Assembly: GCA_001643675.2 (NCBI GenBank)
Contig: LSRY02000028.1
Location: forward strand, 1,054,001-1,118,000
Source: Monocercomonoides exilis
Taxonomy: Eukaryota; Preaxostyla; Oxymonadida; Polymastigidae
Length of the DNA stretch: 64,000 bases
Direction: 5' to 3'
Below, one piece after another: positions 56,753 to 64,000 of the stretch. A program made the translations under genes and the position numbers. How positions within the stretch are numbered: the first letter of the stretch is position 1; every line of letters begins with the position of its first letter. The notes beneath the pieces are model-generated. The model was not told the DNA's origin, made no database searches, and saw nothing but the letters and a program-made list of their open reading frames with translations.

Positions 56753-59364
56753 TGGATGAGTTGATGGAAAAAGTTAATGGTTAAGGCGAATGTGTTTGTT
56801 TTTGGTTGATTTGGCAGTTAATGTGCAAATTGATGAAATAAAAGGCATAGGTCTATTTTGCACCAGTATGGAAAGGCTTTTTTTAATTTCATTATTAACA
56901 TATTATAAATGCTAATAATTATTAAAAACAAACTGCTGATGGAAAAAGTTGAAATTCTTCCATCAAAAACTTGATATTTTTTCTTTTTTTCTCAACCCAT
57001 AATATTTTCTTTCAGATCGCAAAGAATTAAAAATTCAATTTCCTAGCTTAACATAGTTCAGGACAACTTCACAATGCAATATTCAAAGAGATTATAATAT
57101 TATTATTGTTTGGATAATCGAATTTTCACATTTATTGTTTATAATGAAGTAATTTTTAACTAAATTATTTCTTTAATTAATCAATAGTCTTTGCAAAATA
57201 TGGGATTTTAGTTTTTATAATTTATCGAAAGACACTATTTATAAAGGTTAATGTTTAATTTATTGTGAAAAACAGTTTACAAAGAAATAATAATAATTGG
57301 AACATTTATTATTTTTGTTTTTTCATTCTGTGATAAACATTGAATTTATATGAAAGATAGAAATAGTTGCTGCTTTTGACAGAAGTTAATTGTTTGCATT
57401 GGGAGAGTGAGAATGGCGAAATTGGAATTTTGCAAGAAAAGATGAAGAGAATGGAAGAGAGGAACACATTGAGAGAAGATATGTAAGGAATGGATCTATT
57501 TGACAAGATAGTGGAATTATAGAGGAAATAAAAGAAGAAGAAGAGATGAACAGTTGGAATTCGGCTTGAAGATGTCTTGTTAGTTGAAGGAAAGCAGGAA
57601 ATCAGCTGAACAGATCTTTTCATGTACAGTTTTTCTGGGAAGAAAGAATGGCAGTGCAGAAGGAAGGGAGGAGGAACGTGTAATGCATTGGGAAAAAAGG
57701 TTATGTATTTTTGAGCTTTGTTTTTGTGTTGAATTTTGAAGATATGTTTTGGAAAAAAAAGAAATATAAGAAGAAGAAAGAGATGTAATATTCAAATGAT
57801 AGAGGTCGTAATGTGTTTGAGTGTGAAAAATCCGTATTCTGCAGAAATGTTGGAATAACATTTGGCGTGCATTTTGGTGATGGTGGAAGAAGAAGAAGCT
57901 GCACATTTCGGAGTTGAAACAATTGAAAAAGCAGGCAGAACGAAGAGAAAAGAGAGAATGATGAGCAGGAGTTTATGGGAAGTGAAATCGATGAAAGAGA
58001 ATGCACTTTTAAAGTCAGCAAACAAAGATGAGGATATTTTCTAAGAGCACAAGCCTCATGGAGCAGCAGCTGGAGTCGAAGACGAAATATACGAGAGAGC
58101 AGGGGCAATTTATTTTTAAATGGCGAGAAATAATAATCGAAGGAGATACAAAGGATTGGAAGTGTGAAGTCTGTTGGTTCGAGAGAAAGAAGAGGAGGAA
58201 GAAAAGATGGAAAGTGAAGGAAAACGATCATTTGAAAGATGCGACGTTGGAACGGATGACAATCAACTCAAAAATCCACAATAATTGTGAAGTTTTTTGT
58301 AAATGACTTTCAAATTTTGTTTTTTCTATTTTTAATTCACTTTATTTATCACTTTTTTCAATCCATCTTCTTTTTTTGTTCTTATCCAATCAGAAATCAT
58401 CTAATTCATCTCAGGTTTTTCATATTCTTCATTTTGTTGTAAGTTTGCAGAAAACTCGACAAATACAAGGCATTTCTTTTTTTTTTTTTTTTTTTTTTTT
58501 TGTTTTGCCTTTGAAAAATTTTCATTTCTCAATTTTTGAAGTATTTTTTTGTTTTGAAAAAAGAGATCAGGAAAAGTTCAATGAATGAATTGCGCACATA
58601 TGTTATTTGAAATGAAAAACGAAAAACGTGTAGAAAAAGAATTTGTAACGTGGAGCAGACATAATGCACTGGACTCTCTGAGGGATGCTACTCAATTTTT
58701 GATGTGGTACGACTGCTGAGCCTCTGGGCTGACTTGGAAATGGGGCAGCGATTTATCGGTCACATGGCTGTACCTGTGCATAGAATAGGTTTGCGGTGCT
58801 TCTTTCTAAGCGCTGTGCCTGCAAAGTGTTGTGCGTTGGCCGTATGAGCGTGCTTGTTGGGCAACTTGGTGTCGGTGGGCATCACAGTTTCCTTTCAAAA
58901 TGTTATCTAATCTGCCATGCTTTTGGAGGTGTGCCATTTTATTTGCCTCTCGAGGGAGCTGTTGAAGTGTTGCACCTTTTTTATATTCTTTTTTCTGTAT
59001 TTTATTTTTCAACATGGTGCAGCTGGGGATGTTTTGCAACAGAAGAATTTTTCTATGATCCGGGTTCCTGGATGAACCAAAACGGCTGGGAAGGGGATGG
59101 AAGCAATGGAAACGGAGATTGGGAGGGGTGTAAGGAGGAGATGAAGAGCTGCAGCAGAATTTTATTTTTTTATCTCAACGGCAGTTATTGTCTGTCCTGG
59201 TAGAGCCAGCACAAATACGGATGATTTCATTGGATGCTCTCCTTCAGACCTGGGATTTGCCGCTATTTCAGCCAGCAAAAATATTTCGACTCAAAAAGAC
59301 ATCACAAACACATTTATCGACGAACTTCCTATTCCGTTGTCGAAGTCGAAGAAAGAAAACTCGT
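56753..59364. other. Spacer with degenerate frames and a poly(T) run
   Basis: Besides the dispersed repeat at 56844-57039, nothing is firmly identifiable. The minus strand is pyrimidine-rich at about 57300-58240, with open but low-complexity frames (Phe/Leu/Ser). A T run lies at about 58481-58501. A GC-richer stretch at about 58640-59210 has open frames on both strands without family features. On the minus strand, 59200-59364 continues the frame-shifted remains of the beta-helix pseudogene that follows. Confidence 0.4.
56844..57039 (+). repeat. 195-bp dispersed repeat, copy A
   Basis: This copy begins GGCATAGGTCTATTTTGCAC and ends at AAAAATTCAA. It matches the reverse complement of 60340-60534, with a diverged middle at about 56875-56925. 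The second half (CTGATGGAAAA...CTTCCATCA...CTCAACCCATAATATTTTCT) is nearly identical. It contains a short internal palindrome, GATGGAA...TTCCATC. Confidence 0.85.
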
Positions 59365-60036
59365 CTAAATCACACTCACTGCTTTCCCTCTCCCTGTTAT
59401 TACTATCTTCTTTTCCCCAACATTGATTGTTGTCCCTTCGCTCGCATGCTTCCCACCCAGCACTGTGATTGTCGAGCTCAGCTGCGCCATGCTCGACCCC
59501 ACTGCATGCCCCACAGTCTTACAAGGTGCTGACTCGCTCATCCTACACAGATTGCTCGCATCATCCCCACCCACTCCAACATACCGATCTTTCATCCCTT
59601 CCTTCAACCAATCCTTCTTTTCTGTATGCTGATATTTCCAACTTCCTGATTGTAAATATTCATAGCACACCCTATAATTATCGCTATTCGTCGTATACGA
59701 TTCATAGAACGGGTTTCCCGATTAGAAGAGATTGTTAGCATCTCGAAAATACACATCGTGGCCATATGGAGTGGAAGCGTTGCAACTGCAATCGTGGAAG
59801 AAGAAGAAATAGCAATAAATGTTGTTGCTTGGAGCTGTTGTTTGATAAGGTTCAAAATCCAATCCTCCACCTCTTGCTGTTGCGTTGCACGAAATAAACT
59901 GTACACTTCTCATATTGAATTTATCAGGAACACAGTAGCAACGCATCCCTCCTCCATAAGAACCAGAAAGAGAGCGTGAAGAGAATGAGTACTCAAACAA
60001 GAAAGCTCTTCCTCCACTAAAACTGTCTTTTCTTAT
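59365..60036 (-). pseudogene. Decayed beta-helix surface protein gene
   Basis: One minus-strand frame from 60036 to 59365, interrupted by TAA at 59722-59724. It reads FSGGRAFLFEYSFSS..., RSVQFISCNATARGGGLDFEP, YGHDVYFRDANNLF, stop, SGNPFYESYTTNSD, then CRMSESAPCKTVGHAVGSS and KIVITGRGK. The same landmarks, in the same order, occur in the paralogue at the right edge (GNDVFFSGNAI, CGRPQQTPCATIEYALNG, KITGKGT), so this is a damaged copy of that gene. After GRGKAVSVI another stop occurs, and recognisable sequence resumes in a different frame (DLDEFSFFDFDNG). Cys, Gly-Gly and Asn/Ser periodicity suggests a right-handed beta-helix (pectin-lyase-like) extracellular protein. Both breaks are described only; no intact form is inferred. 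A spliced intron across the TAA is possible but no good sites were seen. Confidence 0.65.
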
Positions 60037-60339
60037 TCAGTAAAATCAAAAAAAAAAAAAAAATAAATAAAAAATAAAAAACAGTTTGAGAGAATATTAA
60101 AAACCAATTTTGAACAAAAACTCATAAATCTTCAATACTTCGTTGTGCTATATATTATTTAAACATGATTTCATTTTCGATTCTTATGAAAACATTAAAT
60201 GCACGAATATAGTTATTTTGTGAAAAGAACAACATACGAATGGTTTATTGAATACATTAGGAAACGTTAGATAAATATAAATGATTAAGATGAAAATCAC
60301 ACAAACGAAATTAATTGAAATTCTTTGCAGAGTTAAAAT

Positions 60340-60534
60340 TTGAATTTTTAATTCTTTGCGATCTGAAAGAAAATATTATGGGTTGAGAAAAAAATAAAAG
60401 ATATCATGTTTTTGATGGAAGAATTTCAACCTTTTCCATCAGCAGTTTGTTTTCAATAATTATAAGAATTAATTATATATAAATTTTATTTATCAATAAC
60501 TCTTTTCCAAACTGGTGCAAAATAGACCTATGCC
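60340..60534 (-). repeat. 195-bp dispersed repeat, copy B (inverted)
   Basis: Reverse complement of copy A at 56844-57039. The two copies enclose about 3.3 kb that includes the beta-helix pseudogene. Sequence outside both ends is unrelated between copies, so the repeat unit has defined borders. Confidence 0.85.
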
Positions 60535-61315
60535 CAGATTCCAAGGCATTACAGTGTCCTTCATAAAGTTTTGCAGAAAGCAAAATGTGAAAAATCCAGA
60601 TGAAGAATTTGAACAAACTCATCAGAAAAGGCTGTACTGTTGATTTTGAAGAAAAACAAATTGTGGATGTTACACTGCGATTCAAGGAATATTCACACAT
60701 CTGTCTTGTTTGTTTTCTTTTGTCCAGTGAATATGTGGAATGAAATTTATTTATGGAACAAATGATGCAACATCCACTTCTGCTTTCTTCATTTTGTTCC
60801 ATATCAATAAATTTGCGCAAGATGTGTGTGGGTCAGGAAAAAGAAGGAAGTGATGCAACTCTTCAATAAAATACTTTATTCAATCGATTGTTGTGAGAAA
60901 CGACACGACAAACGCATGATAAGTGAAAAATGAACAGACAATTCAAGTCTGAAAATTTCATCATTTGTCCATTGAAAGTGATAAAAGTGTTGTTTGTCAC
61001 TTTCGAGCAGTTGGCCTTGGCAATGTTTCGACTATCGGATGAGAAAAAAAATCTTCTACAACCTATGCGACAAAAGAAGAGGTTGATGATTGTTTTTCAG
61101 TTTTTTGGAATTTAAGATTGTTTTCATTAAATGTGAAGTCTTTCTTCAACATTCATTAAAACTGTCCAACGGAGTGTTTTCTTGATATTGATCATCAAAT
61201 CTAAGAATATGATTCCTTGCAAATGAATTCTCTGAAAATGGGACAAAATATTTGACTTCAGACATTTTCATTGAAAAAATATGTGCTTTTCATTAAACCT
61301 GTATGACGTAATGAC

Positions 61316-61371
61316 CACTGACGTGAAAATTTTCGATTCTGACGGACTCATCAAAAATATTCACGTCAGTG
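61316..61371. repeat. 12-bp perfect inverted repeat CACTGACGTGAA
   Basis: CACTGACGTGAA at 61316-61327 is the exact reverse complement of 61360-61371, with 32 bp between. The TGACGTGAA word followed by an A/T run also appears at 54877-54913, and a related GGTGACGGTCATTACC lies near 61555. This may be a family of small palindromic repeats. Confidence 0.6.
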
Positions 61372-61809
61372 ATTTTTTTTTAAAGTTTAAATATTTCGTG
61401 AAAGCATAAAAAAATATTATATTATAATTTATCTCATTTTTTAGTTCATTATTTGCACAAGAAAATCAAAAAGTTTTTTCCTCTCACAAAACATCATTTT
61501 AAAAAAATTAAATGGGATACTGACGAAAAGGCAAAAAAGGAATTTCGGATCGTAGGTGACGGTCATTACCATCAGGGCAAGTCAGTATTTCAATGTTGAT
61601 CAAAAAATTGAAATAAATTTTAATTGTTGAAAAAGTTGCATTTAGCAATGTAAAAGATGAAATGAAACGGAATGATGAAGTATTTTTTTGCACTTTCATA
61701 AAGTTATATTGGTGGAAATCAAAATTGAACGCATGCAATTAGAACGCACGTAGAAAACTTGACCTCAAGGAAATTCAACAATTCATCCAGAACGAAATAT
61801 CATCAGGAT

Positions 61810-62181
61810 ATGGTAAGCTTGTTTCAAAAGAGAAATTTTATTGCAGTTTTTTTATTGACAAGCTCACAAAATTTACAAAAATGTCCAAAGCCAGCCATCA
61901 AAAATTTCACTCTTAATTGTTTATCTTCATCTCTTTGTTACACTTACAAATATATTGTAGATTTGGCTTCGACAAATTCCTCTTCAAAAAAAAAATGTTA
62001 TTTTCGTTTTTATTTTCATTCATCTTTCTTTCCCGACAACGTTGATAAACTAATTTCAATATCTTCAATCAATTTGGAGCGTTCGCCTTCTTCATCTTTA
62101 TCTCTAGAAAAATTGGGATCAATTTTTCAAAAACGCCAACTGGACATAACGACTGAAGAATTGTTCTTCAAAAACGAGTGA
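61810..62181 (+). CDS. Hypothetical small ORF, doubtful gene
   Basis: The frame is open from 61759; the first ATG is at 61810 and gives 123 aa. The C-terminal part (LISISSINLERSPSSSLSLEK..., ELFFKNE) looks coding-like. The N-terminal part is a run of mixed hydrophobic and Ser residues with no motif. It could be an exon of an unmodelled gene, a relic, or chance. Confidence 0.22.
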   Translation: MVSLFQKRNFIAVFLLTSSQNLQKCPKPAIKNFTLNCLSSSLCYTYKYIVDLASTNSSSKKKCYFRFYFHSSFFPDNVDKLISISSINLERSPSSSLSLEKLGSIFQKRQLDITTEELFFKNE

Positions 62182-62711
62182 TAAAAGAAATTTCGTTGGA
62201 TGAAACAAGCATTCAACAAATGTTCTTGAGAATGAGGATTGCGAAATGGACGAGTTATTTATCACCGTGATAACTGAAAGATGTTCAGAAATATTCCGTA
62301 AGCATTTTCATCGAATGAAGATAATCGCTGGATACTTTTATCACTTAATAGAATATGTTATTTCTCTCTTGGCGCAACGGAAGATTAGGGCCGAATCATT
62401 GTTGGAATGAGTGAAATATAATGTGCATAAAGATTCTTCATGAAAGTTTTGATTGTGAATTTATTACTGATTAAAACTTTTTCTTATTGTTGACATACGC
62501 ATTACAAAATATTTCGTTTTTTTCAATATCTCATTTAAAATCTGGGAAATAAACTAAAGACATTTTGAAGCTCATTTGATTTTTATTGTTTTTTTAAAAA
62601 AATACTGTGCAATTCATCTCTTAATATTAGGAAAAAAATTAACGTATTATATTTCGCTGCGTTTATTAACGTAAATCATAGAAACCTTGCGAAATGAAAC
62701 AGTTATATGGT

Positions 62712-62903
62712 TTATTCATTCATCTTCTTTTGAATCTTTTCTCCTAATTCTAATTCTTTTCTTGTTTCTTTATTAATATCGTTTGCGTCATTCTTTTTCC
62801 CATCATCCTTACAGATTGTTCTTCCCCTTGATCCGCTTGAAATAGGTTTCATTTGGGTTTTCCTTTCATATCTACCAACACATTTCGATCTCGAAGTTTT
62901 CAC
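62712..62903 (-). other. Open frame continuing after an in-frame TAG
   Basis: Directly downstream of the beta-helix gene's TAG (62916-62918), the same frame stays open to a TGA/TAA at 62712 and encodes a hydrophilic stretch: KTSRSKCVGRYERKTQMKP, then SSGSRGRTICKDDGKKNDAN and a Lys/Glu helix ending KIQKKMNE. It may be 3' UTR, a former C-terminal tail cut off by a nonsense mutation, or unrelated sequence joined to a truncated gene. Confidence 0.35.
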
Positions 62904-62915
62904 TTTTCTCTCTAT

Positions 62916-64000
62916 CTAATTCTTCGATTCTTCTTTGCTCATATCACATACAGTGAATTTGGTGTTGCTCTCTGAAAAGGAGTTGGCAGGGGCAGATGAG
63001 GCGAATGAGATGCACCCGCCATTGGTGGCAGTCTGTTGGCTGAGCAGTTCTGAGTTGATGTTGGTGATGGTGCAGTTGGCGAGGGAGAGGGAGAGGGCAG
63101 GGGAGGTGGCAGAGGAGAGGACACAGTTGGCTGGAGTGGCTGTGGAGGTGATGTCGGTGATGTTGGAGGAGTTGAGGGTGAGGGGTGCTGTGAGGGAGGT
63201 GAGGTGGAAGATGCTTTGGCTGTTGAGGGCGAGACTGGTGATTGCTGTGTGGTTGAGGGCGAGGGAGCCAGCAGTGAGAAAGAAGAGGGGAGTTGTGATT
63301 GACAATGAAGATGGGGTTGTTCCGGTGATGGTGGTTGTGTTGAGGTTGAGGGAAGGGGAGTTTTCAGAGAGGTGGAAGAGGACGGGAGTGATGGGATTTG
63401 TGGAGTTGTGGGCGATGGCGAGGGCAGAGACTGTGAGGGAACCCTGAGTCTGTTGGAAGAGGGCAGACGAGACAGATGGATCTGGTGAAGAAGATGTTGA
63501 TGTTGATGAGGATGACGATGAAAATGATGAATATGATGATGATGACTGTGATGACTGTGAATGCGAGTTTGGTGGTTGGGGAATGCCACTGGAGGCGATG
63601 GTGGTGGCAGTTGTGCCTTTTCCAGTGATTTTTGTGTCAACCGCGCTGAAGGTGAGTGTTTGAAGAGGAACAAATATTGAGGTGAGGAGCGTGAGGGAGG
63701 CGTCTTGGAGGATAGTGAAGCCATTGAGTGCATATTCGATGGTAGCACATGGTGTCTGTTGGGGTCTGCCACAGGCATCAGCATTAGTTACATTGCTGAA
63801 AACAATTTTGTTCTGTGTGATGAGAGGTAGCCATCCATTGAACACCGCATTGTCAGCTGTATTGTTATTCCACACTCTTTGTGTTATAGTTGTTGTTAAT
63901 CCACAGTGATTGAATGGTGATTGGATGATAGCATTGCCACTGAAAAATACATCATTCCCTCTTCCATTTTCTGCTGTATTTCCATCGAAGAAACAGAATG
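62916..64000 (-). CDS. Beta-helix (pectin-lyase-like) surface-type protein, partial and probably truncated
   Basis: Open from the right window edge (N-terminus outside) to TAG at 62916; about 361 codons seen. It begins FCFFDGNTAENGRGNDVFFSGN, then CGRPQQTPCATIEYALNG, a SLTLLTSIFVP strand segment and KITGKGTTAT. A Ser/His-rich linker follows, then stacked short strands with N/S/T periodicity: SLTVSALAIAHNS, LFFLTAGSLALNHTAITSL, IFHLTSLTAPLTLNSSNIT, SLSLANCTITNI, GGCISFASS. The pattern is that of extracellular right-handed beta-helix proteins expanded in metamonads. The chain stops at SNTKFTVCDMSKEESKN, in the middle of what should be another GG-containing turn, so the gene is probably shortened. 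From about 62950 to 63470 the coding strand is GC-rich compared with the flanks. It is a paralogue of the pseudogene at 59365-60036. Confidence 0.7.
   Translation of the reverse strand, partial: FCFFDGNTAENGRGNDVFFSGNAIIQSPFNHCGLTTTITQRVWNNNTADNAVFNGWLPLITQNKIVFSNVTNADACGRPQQTPCATIEYALNGFTILQDASLTLLTSIFVPLQTLTFSAVDTKITGKGTTATTIASSGIPQPPNSHSQSSQSSSSYSSFSSSSSSTSTSSSPDPSVSSALFQQTQGSLTVSALAIAHNSTNPITPVLFHLSENSPSLNLNTTTITGTTPSSLSITTPLFFLTAGSLALNHTAITSLALNSQSIFHLTSLTAPLTLNSSNITDITSTATPANCVLSSATSPALSLSLANCTITNINSELLSQQTATNGGCISFASSAPANSFSESNTKFTVCDMSKEESKN

Larger units (their letters stand above)
60535..62711. other. AT-rich spacer with doubtful frames
   Basis: About 2.2 kb. A minus-strand frame at about 60473-60800 (MEQNEESRSGCCIICSIN...) crosses the border of repeat copy B and looks partly protein-like, but nothing supports it as a gene. 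A 12-bp inverted repeat lies at 61316-61371 and a low-confidence ORF at 61810-62181. No RNA gene was recognised. Confidence 0.4.

Noticed and set aside
57701-58231. 177-codon minus-strand frame
   Set aside because: Low-complexity Leu/Phe/Ser from a purine-rich plus strand; no conserved features. Possibly relic sequence, not annotated as a gene.
59722-59724. In-frame TAA as a sense codon (TAA/TAG = Gln, as reported for some oxymonads)
   Set aside because: The 4673-residue dynein has no in-frame TAA or TAG and ends in TAA exactly after its conserved C-terminus; DNAAF11, copine, cyclin and V-ATPase e likewise end where expected. The standard code fits, so the TAA marks a pseudogene.
1-64000. 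tRNA genes, rRNA genes, CRISPR arrays, transposase or reverse-transcriptase genes
   Set aside because: No T-loop-like GGTTCGAATCC, rRNA core, regularly spaced repeat array or recognisable transposition enzyme was seen on reading both strands.

Overview
This window is nuclear DNA from a eukaryotic protist. Its genes are broken by short introns (46 to about 220 bases), almost all starting GTTTG, GTATG or GTGTG and ending in AG. The spacers are AT-rich. Two genes are specific to motile cilia: an axonemal dynein heavy chain and a dynein-arm assembly factor. The standard genetic code fits: every recognised gene ends at TAA, TAG or TGA exactly where its family should end, and the 13.9-kb dynein exon contains no in-frame TAA or TAG. 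Short introns, Ser- and Glu-rich low complexity, SPRY proteins and Cys/Ser-rich beta-helix surface-type proteins together suggest a metamonad flagellate, perhaps oxymonad/Preaxostyla-like. That placement is an inference.

Layout. 1-4.3 kb (+): the 3' part of a Cdc7-like kinase, then a mitotic-type cyclin. 4.7-21.3 kb (-): a DNAH1-type axonemal dynein heavy chain (4673 aa), and just upstream on the same strand DNAAF11/LRRC6, reconstructed here from nine exons. 21.4-24.3 kb (+): a copine, head-to-head with DNAAF11. 24.3-27.1 kb: an AT-rich spacer with a nearly perfect 197-bp inverted repeat. 27.2-30.3 kb (-): an equilibrative nucleoside transporter (5 exons) and a small PQ-loop-like membrane protein (6 exons). 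30.6-42.6 kb (+): a two-block leucine-rich-repeat protein, a tiny two-exon V-ATPase subunit e gene, and a 2199-aa Ser-rich protein with receiver-like segments near its N-terminus. 42.6-44.9 kb: a spacer with a GC-richer, hairpin-rich island that may be an RNA gene. 44.9-48.2 kb: a divergent pair, a SPRY protein (-) and an all-helical protein (+). 49.0-54.6 kb (-): a 1858-aa coiled-coil scaffold with UVR-like repeats and a tail of repeated DAFGL/DPFGL and GFDFI motifs.

From 54.6 kb to the end the window is gene-poor and repeat-rich. It holds short inverted repeats, a 59-codon ORF resembling small mobile-element proteins, a 195-bp dispersed repeat present in two inverted copies, a decayed beta-helix gene between those copies, and at the right edge a better-preserved but apparently truncated paralogue.

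Exon models were built by hand from splice signals, reading-frame phase and family alignment. Phases close without remainder in every multi-exon model given. No search, alignment program or transcript data was used.
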